Origin: Firmicutes bacterium CAG:475
GTDB lineage: Bacteria; Bacillota; Clostridia; Christensenellales; CAG-917
Assembly: GCA_000434435.1 (NCBI GenBank)
Contig: FR895608.1
Coordinates: 6,416 to 26,826 of the forward strand
Direction of reading: 5' to 3'
Length of the DNA stretch: 20,411 nucleotides
The translations under genes and the position numbers were made by a program. Below, piece after piece: positions 13,867 to 20,411 of the stretch. Numbering within the stretch: the first letter of the stretch is position 1; each line of letters begins with the position of its first letter. The notes beneath the pieces are model-generated. The model did no database searches and had not been told where the DNA came from. It was given only the letters and a program-made list of their open reading frames with translations.

Positions 13867-14864
13867 ATCGCCCTCGCAAATATCAGCGTCAGCGCGCCCC
13901 CTACCATGCTGCAAACGAAATATATCGTCACGATTTTCGACTCGTGCAGTCCCTTCATCTCCAAGTGGTGATGAAACGGAGCCATAAGAAATATCCGTTT
14001 TTTCGTGAGCTTGTAGTAAAGCACCTGCAATATAACTGATATGCCGGAGAGCACGTACATTATGCCCGACGTGACGATTAAAAGCGGATTTTTTGAAAAA
14101 ACCGCAACCGAAGCGCACGCCGCACCCAAAGCAAGCGAGCCTGTGTCCCCCATCATTATCTTTGCCGGATAGCCATTGAAAACGAGATAACCGAGCAGTC
14201 CTCCGAGCATTGACACCGAAAACACGCATAGAGACAAAGCCTCTTTTGCATACTCGCTATTTCCTGCCTTCACCGCGTCGTCGTATATAAAATATACGAG
14301 TATCGCAAACCACAAAAAGTATGCGACGGACGTGTACCCTGCAAGACCGTCCAGCCCGTCGGTGAGGTTGACGCAGTTGGTGGTTGCAACGTACACGAGC
14401 ATAACGAAAGGAATAATGCCCCAACTCATATTTAGCGTAAACGTCGAAAAAGGCAAGTTTATCGCGCTACCCACGTCCTTCGACGCATACGCGAACCAGC
14501 CTGCCGCAAAACTCAATCCGAGTTGTCCGATTATCTTTTGATAGGGCTTCAATCCGAGGTTTCGGGCGTAACGGATTTTGATAAAATCGTCAAGGAATCC
14601 CAGCACGCAAAAGCCTGCCGACAACGCGGCGGCAACAAGTGAAAAACGCTGAAATTCCACAAGCGAAAACACGATCGTCGGCAAGAGAAAAATAAATCCG
14701 CCCATAGTCGGTGTACCGCTTTTATGCTCGTGTTGCTTTACGTAGCCCAGCACGGTTTGCTTTGCTTTGAGCTTGCGCATGATTTTTATCACGAGCGGCG
14801 CAACGAGCAAGGACAGCGCAACCGACGCAACGAAGTACAAAAGTATTTTTACGAGGCCGCTCAT
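13863..14864 (-). CDS. mraY: Phospho-N-acetylmuramoyl-pentapeptide transferase MraY
   Basis: MraY is the integral membrane enzyme that moves phospho-MurNAc-pentapeptide onto undecaprenyl phosphate to make lipid I. The 333-residue protein has about ten membrane segments. Signatures include HKSGTPTMGGFIFLL (residues about 48-62), NCVNLTDGLDGLAGYTSVAY carrying the catalytic Asp pair region, KIMMGDTGSLALGA, and the His-rich loop MAPFHHHLEMKGLHESK near the C-terminus. Its ATG overlaps the murE stop by one base (TAATG) and its stop overlaps murD by four, so translation is probably coupled. murF, which usually lies between murE and mraY in this order, is missing. Confidence 0.96.
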   Translation of the reverse strand: MSGLVKILLYFVASVALSLLVAPLVIKIMRKLKAKQTVLGYVKQHEHKSGTPTMGGFIFLLPTIVFSLVEFQRFSLVAAALSAGFCVLGFLDDFIKIRYARNLGLKPYQKIIGQLGLSFAAGWFAYASKDVGSAINLPFSTFTLNMSWGIIPFVMLVYVATTNCVNLTDGLDGLAGYTSVAYFLWFAILVYFIYDDAVKAGNSEYAKEALSLCVFSVSMLGGLLGYLVFNGYPAKIMMGDTGSLALGAACASVAVFSKNPLLIVTSGIMYVLSGISVILQVLYYKLTKKRIFLMAPFHHHLEMKGLHESKIVTIYFVCSMVGGALTLIFARAI

Positions 14865-16297
14865 TATCTTGCGTACCTCGCCACCATATCGAAATCGCTG
14901 TATGGTATTTTTTTGCCTTTGATTTCAAGATAATTTTCGTTGCCTTTGCCGGCAAGCACGAGAGTGTCGCCCTCTTCCATTTCCGAAAGAGCAAACCGCA
15001 CCGCTTCGGGTCTGTCCACGATGCACTTTACGTCTTTTATACTCACTCCCCACTCGATTTGTCTGATGATGTCAAGAGCGTCCTCACTTCGAGGATTGTC
15101 GCTTGTAAGCACTATAAAATCGCTGTATTTCGACGCGATTTTGCCCATTTGCGCACGCTTTGTTTTGTCACGTTCGCCCCCGCAACCGAACAGAGTTATA
15201 AGCCTCGATTTCGTTATCGTCCGAGCGGTTGAAAGCAAGTTTTTAAGTCCTTCGGGAGTGTGCGCGAAATCGACGATAACCGTGCCTTTTTCGGTGTGCA
15301 AAACCGAAAACCTGCCCTTGACCGCCTTGATTTTTCTCACGGCGTGCATAAGCGTTTCACCGCTTATTCCGAGCAGCGAACATACGCTCATCGCGCCGAG
15401 CAGATTGTAGACGTTAAATTCGCCGTACAGCGAGGACTTTACTTCAACGATTTCGTCGTTGAGATTTGCAATGAATCGCACTCCGTCTATATCCTCCGCG
15501 ACGTTCACCGCAAAGCAATCGGCAGGATTGTACAAGCCGAAACTCACCGCTTTTACGTCGGGTTTGTCTTCGAGGCGTTTGAGAAGGATACGTCCGCTTT
15601 CGTCGTCAACGTTTACGACTGCCGTCCTTGCGTGTCCGTCCTCGAAATAAGACATCTTTACGCTTTGATAGTTTGCAAAATCCTTGAAATAATCGAGATG
15701 GTCCTGCGATACGTTGGTCAAGACGGCAACGTCCGCCTTTATATCCCCTAGTTTTTCAAGATATATCGCGTGCGCGCTGACCTCGGCAATCACGACGTCA
15801 ACGCCCCTCGTTCGCATTTTGAAAACCAATTCGTTAAGTTCGAAGGGATCGGGCGTCGTCAGACTTTGCCCGACTTTTTCGCCGAGAATATAGTGCCCTT
15901 CCGTGCCGATAAGCCCGGTTTTTACACCGGCAAAAGACAAAATCGAATCGATATAATGCGCGGTGGAAGTCTTGCCGTTCGTGCCGACGACCGCCACGAA
16001 TTTCATGCCTTCAAGCGGTCGCAAAAAGCGGTTTTCGCACACTTGCGCATACGCTTTTCTCGCGTCTTTTACAAGCACGAATTTTGCGTTTTTCGGCTCT
16101 TTTTCGGTGAGCGCGACAAAGGCGCAATCTATCTCGCCGATATGATTGTTTCCGTCGTCGTTTACGCCTTCGAGACAGACGAACAAATCGCCCTTTTCGA
16201 CTTTTCTCGAATCTATTTTTATTTCTTTTATCTCCGTATTCAAGTCCACGTTCGTCTTTTGGATTTCTACGCCGTAAAGCAAGTTTTCAAGTTTCAT
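14864..16297 (-). CDS. murE: UDP-MurNAc-tripeptide synthetase MurE, meso-DAP type
   Basis: MurE adds the third stem-peptide residue to UDP-MurNAc-L-Ala-D-Glu. In 477 residues it has an N-terminal UDP-binding domain (IDSRKVEKGDLFVCLEG), the ATP P-loop GTNGKTS (105-111), TTPDPFELN, Lys214 in the position of the carbamylated lysine, GEFNVYNLLGA, and DFAHTPEGLKNLL. DNPRSE (residues 400-405) is the specificity motif for meso-diaminopimelate, so the wall is predicted to be of DAP type. The usual SSHAL motif reads SAHAI. GGAGG lies nine bases before the ATG. It is 102 bases after ftsI, with a promoter and palindrome of its own in that gap, and overlaps mraY by one base. Confidence 0.96.
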   Translation of the reverse strand: MKLENLLYGVEIQKTNVDLNTEIKEIKIDSRKVEKGDLFVCLEGVNDDGNNHIGEIDCAFVALTEKEPKNAKFVLVKDARKAYAQVCENRFLRPLEGMKFVAVVGTNGKTSTAHYIDSILSFAGVKTGLIGTEGHYILGEKVGQSLTTPDPFELNELVFKMRTRGVDVVIAEVSAHAIYLEKLGDIKADVAVLTNVSQDHLDYFKDFANYQSVKMSYFEDGHARTAVVNVDDESGRILLKRLEDKPDVKAVSFGLYNPADCFAVNVAEDIDGVRFIANLNDEIVEVKSSLYGEFNVYNLLGAMSVCSLLGISGETLMHAVRKIKAVKGRFSVLHTEKGTVIVDFAHTPEGLKNLLSTARTITKSRLITLFGCGGERDKTKRAQMGKIASKYSDFIVLTSDNPRSEDALDIIRQIEWGVSIKDVKCIVDRPEAVRFALSEMEEGDTLVLAGKGNENYLEIKGKKIPYSDFDMVARYAR

Positions 16298-16320
16298 AAG
16301 TTGCGTCCTCCAAGGATTGA

Positions 16321-16342
16321 TACACTCATAATAATGAGTGTA
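16321..16342. promoter_or_regulatory. 22-bp palindrome over the murE promoter, candidate operator
   Basis: TACACTCAT and ATGAGTGTA are perfect 9-base arms around a 4-base centre. The palindrome covers the -10 box and the predicted start point of the murE promoter, where a repressor would block it. No T run follows, so it is not a terminator. Confidence 0.5.
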
Positions 16343-16356
16343 GAAAACTTTATCAA
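16328..16356 (-). promoter_or_regulatory. Sigma-A promoter for murE and following genes
   Basis: On the minus strand TTGATA (16351-16356) and TATTAT (16328-16333), each five of six to consensus, are 17 bases apart. The predicted start near 16321 leaves a 24-base leader holding the GGAGG ribosome binding site of murE. Confidence 0.6.
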
Positions 16357-16399
16357 CCCAACCGCAATCTTAGACAAAAACGGAAAATCTTTTCGCTTT

Positions 16400-18322
16400 T
16401 CAGGTGAGCAAAAGCACTGCGTTTCGCTTGTCCACTTTTACGCCTGCAAGCGGATATTGTCCCTTGACCGTATCCCCTTCGCCGTCGATTTCACAGTATA
16501 AACCGAGCTTTGAAAGTTGATTCTTTGCGCCGAGGACGCTCATACCCTCAAAAGACGGCAAAATAAATTCTTCGCCGATTATGCTCTTTTCCTCTCCCGT
16601 ATATTCGGGTGCGATTGCAAGATGTGCGAATATGCTCTCGAAAATGTCCCCCACCATAGGCGCGGCGACAAGCGAACCGTAATACATATATCCTTTCGGC
16701 TCGTCGACGATAAACAGCACTCCGTAGTTTGCGCCCTCGCTCACCGAAAAGCCGAGGAACGACGAGATATATTTCCCTCTTGCGATTTGACCGTTTTCGT
16801 ATTTTTGCGCCGTACCCGTTTTGCCCAAAATTTTATATCCCGGCACGTATGCGCCCTTTCCGCTTCCCGTCGTAACCACCCTTTGCAAAAGCTCGCGCAT
16901 GGTGTCGGACGTTTGAGAAGAAATCACCCTTTCGCCGCCGGATATGCCGTAGCTAGCCACAACTCTGTTTGAGGATTTTATCTCGCTCATCACGTGCGGA
17001 GCAACTTTTATCCCGCCGTTTATCACGCTCGACGTAGCCGCAAGCAGTCCTATCGGCGTAACCGCAACCGCTTGTCCGAAACCTATGCGCGCAAGGTCGA
17101 CGTTTTTGACGAGATTTCTGTCGATAAAAATTCCGCTCGTTTCCCCCGTCATGTCAACGCCTGTCTTTGCGGACAATCCGAACTTCGACAAATAATCGTA
17201 AAACGAGTTTGTCCCCATACGCAAAGCGCACTCCATAAACACGCAGTTGCAACTTGACTCCACGCCCTGTCCGAAGTCTATCGAGCCGTGGCCTTTTGAT
17301 TTCCAGCACCGTATTTTTTTGCCGTCCACCACTTTCGAGCCTGCGCAATAAAATCTATCGCTTGTGCGCACTTTTCCGCTATCCAACGCGGCGGCAGACG
17401 TCAAAATTTTGAAAGTCGAACCAGGCTCGTACACCGTGGATATTATCTTGCTTTTCGAACGCTCGAAAAGCGTCGCCAAATCGTCGCGCGGCACGTCGTT
17501 CAAGTCGAAAGACGGATACTCGCAAAGCGCGGCTATTCCGCCCGTGGAATAATCCATAACGATACACGCAACGCCTTTTGGATCGAACTTCGCAACTGCG
17601 TTTCGCACAACGCCCTCGACTATGCTTTGTATGCCTGCATCGAGCGTGGTTTTCACGTCAAGTCCGTCAACGGGCGGAAGATAATAACTTTCACCGTCGA
17701 GCGAGCGTCCCACAAGGTCGGTTTGTGTAAGAATCTTACCGTTTACTCCCGTCAGATACTTGTCGTAATAGGATTCCAGCCCCGTTTGACCGAAACCGTC
17801 GCTCGAACAAAATCCCAAAACCTGCGTCATAAAATCGCCGTAAGGATAATATCTGAAATTGTCCTCGGCATAATAAATGCCTTTCAAATTCGACGCATAA
17901 ATCGCGTTGAGCTGCTCTTTTGTGACTTTTGTGGCAACCGTCACTTCGCTCGTGCGTTTGGAGATTTTTTCAAGAGTGCTTTCATATTCGTATCCGAACA
18001 CGTCGCACAAAAGTTTTGCCACCTTATCTTTCTCGGGCGCATCGCTAGGACGAACGTAAAGATTGTATCTCGTTGCGGTAGATGCCAGAATTTTGCCGTT
18101 TTTGTCGAGAATATTCCCTCTCGGCGCGTCGGTGGGAACGTCGCGTAACCATTGGTCTATCGCTTTAACCTGCAACGCCTCCCCCTCGACGATTATCACC
18201 GCAAACATTTTCGCGAATATCGCCGAAAACAAAAAGACTATCAGCAATAATATTGCCGACAGCCTTTTTGTTGGATTATAAAGAAGATTGGGTTTTGTCT
18301 GTTTTTTAGATGCGAACTTCAT
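16400..18322 (-). CDS. Class B penicillin-binding protein with PASTA domain (FtsI/SpoVD-like)
   Basis: This 640-residue transpeptidase cross-links peptidoglycan stem peptides outside the membrane. One membrane anchor lies at residues about 20-45. The PBP dimerisation domain follows (QWLRDVPTDAPRGNILDKNGKILA). The transpeptidase domain has Ser302-x-x-Lys305 in EPGSTFKILT, Ser357-Cys-Asn359, and Lys501-Thr-Gly-Thr. A single PASTA domain occupies residues about 586-640 (LPSFEGMSVLGAKNQLSKLGL), as in SpoVD. Whether the gene serves vegetative division, spore cortex synthesis or both cannot be told from sequence, so no symbol is given. The ATG lies inside the end of the preceding gene (17-base overlap) and has no strong ribosome binding site, which suggests coupling. 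FtsW encoded downstream is the natural partner. Confidence 0.94.
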   Translation of the reverse strand: MKFASKKQTKPNLLYNPTKRLSAILLLIVFLFSAIFAKMFAVIIVEGEALQVKAIDQWLRDVPTDAPRGNILDKNGKILASTATRYNLYVRPSDAPEKDKVAKLLCDVFGYEYESTLEKISKRTSEVTVATKVTKEQLNAIYASNLKGIYYAEDNFRYYPYGDFMTQVLGFCSSDGFGQTGLESYYDKYLTGVNGKILTQTDLVGRSLDGESYYLPPVDGLDVKTTLDAGIQSIVEGVVRNAVAKFDPKGVACIVMDYSTGGIAALCEYPSFDLNDVPRDDLATLFERSKSKIISTVYEPGSTFKILTSAAALDSGKVRTSDRFYCAGSKVVDGKKIRCWKSKGHGSIDFGQGVESSCNCVFMECALRMGTNSFYDYLSKFGLSAKTGVDMTGETSGIFIDRNLVKNVDLARIGFGQAVAVTPIGLLAATSSVINGGIKVAPHVMSEIKSSNRVVASYGISGGERVISSQTSDTMRELLQRVVTTGSGKGAYVPGYKILGKTGTAQKYENGQIARGKYISSFLGFSVSEGANYGVLFIVDEPKGYMYYGSLVAAPMVGDIFESIFAHLAIAPEYTGEEKSIIGEEFILPSFEGMSVLGAKNQLSKLGLYCEIDGEGDTVKGQYPLAGVKVDKRNAVLLLT

Positions 18323-19100
18323 ATCTAGAATCTATTTCAAAAGATTCCGTAATATTCGCTTGTTGAGTTGCTTTCACTTCCGAAGCGGGAGTTACGGCTT
18401 TGCCTTGATTGATTTTTGTTGCGTTCACGATGATGAGAGATGCAACGAGAGCAATCACCGCAAGATATACGCCGAGGATGATTTTTCCTTTGGTGTTGAG
18501 CCGCGCACGTTGTTTTTGTTCGCTGACGTCTTGCGTTTTTTGAGCTTTGCGAGCAAAAAGTCCTGTGCGTTGCACGCTTTGAGCGGTGCTGTCCTCAAAC
18601 ACGGGAGCATTGCTCATATTGGTGTGCGCAAGTCTTGCGTAAAGTTCTTGATCGCTGGCTCTTTCGGTATCTTGAGCGGTAAACTCGTAGAAACCTTCGT
18701 GAACGGGCGCATGTTGAACTTGCGGCTGAGCATATTGTACTTGATCGTAAGTTTGTGCAGGCGCTTGATACTCTACTGGTTGTTGATATTGTACGGGCGC
18801 GTATTGCGCTCTTTGTTGCAAGTTGTCGTAGAAAGGATAATCTCTCGTTTGGTATTCGCTTGATTGCGGAGCAACGTACGGACGAGCGGCTTCGTAATTT
18901 CTTACGCTTTCGGTTGAACGCACTTCTCTTGCGGGAGCCATATCGAAATTGTAGCGCGCATTGTTTTGCACGGGTTGATAAGATGCTTGTTGATTTGTGC
19001 GCGAAGACTTAAAATCTTCGTATGAGGGAAAACCGGTAACGTTGTTTTGCGTTGCCTCTCTTGTGTTTCTTCCCAACAATTCGTCCAATGTGATTGCCAT
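18306..19100 (-). CDS. Bitopic membrane protein with long Gln/Tyr/Pro-rich N-terminus at the ftsL position
   Basis: I do not recognise this 264-residue protein by sequence. It opens with a hydrophobic patch (MAITLDELLGRNT). Residues about 15-195 are low in hydrophobic residues and rich in Gln, Tyr, Pro and Ala with many YQ/VQ pairs, and so are probably disordered. Residues 206-226 (KIILGVYLAVIALVASLIIVN) form one membrane segment, preceded by Arg and Lys, which predicts a cytoplasmic N-terminus. Only about 38 residues lie outside, with no heptad repeat. Its place between rsmH and the class B PBP is that of ftsL, a short bitopic protein with an external coiled coil, but the proportions are reversed. 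AAGGGG seven bases before the ATG supports the start. It is a candidate division protein by context only. Confidence 0.75.
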   Translation of the reverse strand: MAITLDELLGRNTREATQNNVTGFPSYEDFKSSRTNQQASYQPVQNNARYNFDMAPAREVRSTESVRNYEAARPYVAPQSSEYQTRDYPFYDNLQQRAQYAPVQYQQPVEYQAPAQTYDQVQYAQPQVQHAPVHEGFYEFTAQDTERASDQELYARLAHTNMSNAPVFEDSTAQSVQRTGLFARKAQKTQDVSEQKQRARLNTKGKIILGVYLAVIALVASLIIVNATKINQGKAVTPASEVKATQQANITESFEIDSRYEVRI

Positions 19101-19221
19101 AGCGTACCCCTTTTTAGATTATCGGTTTTCTAATTTTGCCCCATTTAGAACTCCGATTTCCCTTCCTTAATAATCTTTCTGTTTTATGTTTGTTTTTTAT
19201 TGTACGGTTTATGTTTTTTTC

Positions 19222-20157
19222 TCAAACCCTTTCGACGATTCTCAGTTTCGCGCTTTGCGAGCGAGGATTGTTTTGCAGCTCCTCTTCGCTTGCCACGATA
19301 GGCTTTTTGTTTACGAGTTCCACCTCTTGCACTTTGCCGCACACGCACACAGGAAAGTCGGGCGGACACGTGCAGGCGAGATTGAGTTCTCTAAAAGCGG
19401 ATTTGACGATTCTGTCTTCGAGCGAATGGAATGTTATCACTGCCATTCTTCCACCCCTTTTAAGACGTCTTGCCATCGCCGTAATCGCTTCGTCAAGCGC
19501 GTTCAGTTCGCCGTTGACGGCAATTCTGATTGCTTGAAATGTGCGTTTTGCGGGATGTCCGAATTTCCATCTCGTCTTTGCAGGATAGCTGTCCTCAACT
19601 ATCTTTGCAAGTTCGAGCGTAGTTTCAATCGGCTTTTGCGCTCGTTTTGCGACGATATTTCTTGCAATCACTCTCGCCAGTTTTTCTTCGCCGTAATCGA
19701 AGAGGATGTTCGCAATCTCTCTTTCGTCGTATTTGTTCACCACGTCGTATGCCGTCAAGGGTTGCTCTCTGTCCATACGCATATCAAGCGGTGCGTCTTT
19801 CATATAGCTGAATCCTCTTTCGGCATTGTCGAGCTGATAGCTGCTCACGCCGAGGTCGAGAAGGATTCCGTCAACCTCGCCGATTCCGAGAGTATCGAGT
19901 TCGGATATGAGGTTTTTGTAGTCGTCGTGCACAAACGTCACTTTGTCTTTGTACGGAGCAAGTCTTTTGCTTGCGGCTTCGAGTGCGTCGCTGTCACGGT
20001 CAACAGCAATAAGTCGTCCGCTCTCGCCCAGCCTCTTTACGATTTCAATCGAGTGTCCCGCACCTCCGACCGTGCCGTCGACGTAGATGCCGTCGCTTTT
20101 GATTTTAAGTCCGTCAAGACATTCGTTCAGCATCACCGGTACGTGTGCAAATTCCAT
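19222..20157 (-). CDS. rsmH: 16S rRNA (cytosine-1402-N4)-methyltransferase RsmH
   Basis: RsmH (MraW) uses S-adenosylmethionine to methylate N4 of C1402 in the 16S rRNA decoding centre. The 311-residue protein begins HVPVMLNECLDGL, then the SAM-binding stretch YVDGTVGGAGHS, the DRDSDAL acidic loop, and the family signature DLGVSSYQLDNAERGFSYM followed by DAPLDMRMD. Near the end are GGRMAVITFHSLEDRIVK and the C-terminal SAKLRIVERV. An upstream open frame to 20253 is discounted because it lies inside mraZ. The ATG at 20157 has GGGGTG six bases before it and is the family start. It begins two bases after the mraZ stop. A 121-base A-rich gap follows before the next gene. Confidence 0.96.
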   Translation of the reverse strand: MEFAHVPVMLNECLDGLKIKSDGIYVDGTVGGAGHSIEIVKRLGESGRLIAVDRDSDALEAASKRLAPYKDKVTFVHDDYKNLISELDTLGIGEVDGILLDLGVSSYQLDNAERGFSYMKDAPLDMRMDREQPLTAYDVVNKYDEREIANILFDYGEEKLARVIARNIVAKRAQKPIETTLELAKIVEDSYPAKTRWKFGHPAKRTFQAIRIAVNGELNALDEAITAMARRLKRGGRMAVITFHSLEDRIVKSAFRELNLACTCPPDFPVCVCGKVQEVELVNKKPIVASEEELQNNPRSQSAKLRIVERV

Positions 20158-20159
20158 TT

Positions 20160-20411
20160 TTACACCCCGTACTTTTTGAGGTCTTGGATCATCTTGTCGA
20201 TCTTGCCGGGATCGAGCACGCCGTATCTTGCGTCCCAAGCCTCTGCCGGCCAAACTTCGAGGTAAGTCGCTTTGCCGACGAAAACCATTTCTTTGTCGAT
20301 GCCGAATTTCTCTTTGATGTTTTTGTCAAGAGAAACTCTGCCCTGTGCATCCTCTTCGAGCGGTCCGCTGAACGAGAACACCGTCGAGGTAAATTCGTCC
20401 GTGTCCGACGT
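20160..20411 (-). CDS. mraZ: Transcriptional regulator MraZ (5' end outside window)
   Basis: The minus-strand frame is open from the window edge to a TAA at 20160-20162, giving the last 83 residues of a protein normally about 143 long. It contains the second of the two MraZ AbrB-like half-domains, with the conserved DxxxR signature as DAQGRV, then IKEKFGIDKEMVFVG and YLEVWPAEAWDARYG. MraZ is the first gene of most dcw clusters and, in several bacteria, binds its own promoter and modulates the operon. An internal GTG at 20381 is not a real start because coding continues upstream without a stop. rsmH starts two bases downstream. Confidence 0.93.
   Translation of the reverse strand, partial: TSDTDEFTSTVFSFSGPLEEDAQGRVSLDKNIKEKFGIDKEMVFVGKATYLEVWPAEAWDARYGVLDPGKIDKMIQDLKKYGV

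Noticed and set aside
13867..14229. N-terminal extension of MurD by 121 codons
   Set aside because: It lies wholly inside mraY in another frame; the ATGA overlap start at 13866 fits the family.
20158..20253. N-terminal extension of RsmH
   Set aside because: It lies inside mraZ; the start at 20157 has a ribosome binding site and the conserved HVPVML start.
19186..20265. Plus-strand open frame (359 codons) opposite rsmH
   Set aside because: It is antisense to a complete RsmH and shows no motif of its own.

Overview
The window is the 3' two-thirds of a division and cell-wall (dcw) cluster running straight into a sporulation locus. It comes from an endospore-forming member of the Bacillota, most likely an uncultured clostridial lineage. 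The grounds are: genes for pro-sigma-E, sigma-G, pro-sigma-K, SpoIIGA and SpoIVB; a MurE with the DNPR motif of meso-diaminopimelate peptidoglycan; strong GGAGG-type ribosome binding sites; and moderate GC (mid-40s percent by eye). No species can be named from the sequence alone. No mobile elements, CRISPR arrays, rRNA or complete tRNA genes were seen, and no gap between genes exceeds about 240 bases.

Layout, from right to left, because nearly everything is on the minus strand: mraZ (5' end outside the window), rsmH, an unusual membrane protein at the ftsL position, a PASTA-bearing transpeptidase (ftsI/spoVD-like), murE, mraY, murD, ftsW (spoVE-like), murA, ftsA, ftsZ, then spoIIGA, sigE and sigG. 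Past a 17-bp terminator hairpin come ymxH (plus strand), nrdR (minus), sigK (plus), a COG2509-type FAD dehydrogenase (minus) and the first 253 codons of spoIVB (minus, cut by the left edge). murE-mraY-murD-ftsW and ftsA-ftsZ are joined by 1 to 4 base start/stop overlaps, so they are probably translationally coupled.

The wall genes supply lipid-linked precursor synthesis (MurA, MurD, MurE, MraY) and its polymerisation and cross-linking at the septum (FtsW, FtsI), while FtsA and FtsZ build the ring. The sporulation genes form a regulatory chain: SpoIIGA activates pro-sigma-E, sigma-G drives forespore genes such as spoIVB, and SpoIVB triggers processing of pro-sigma-K. murF, murG, murB, murC and ftsQ/divIB are absent from their usual places.

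The points most worth a second look are: a bitopic protein with a long Gln/Tyr/Pro-rich cytoplasmic region where ftsL should be; an FtsA whose nucleotide-binding motifs look degenerate although its membrane-targeting helix remains; an acidic N-terminal extension of about 50 residues on FtsZ; a perfect 22-bp palindrome over the -10 box of a murE promoter; and competing inverted repeats ahead of ymxH.
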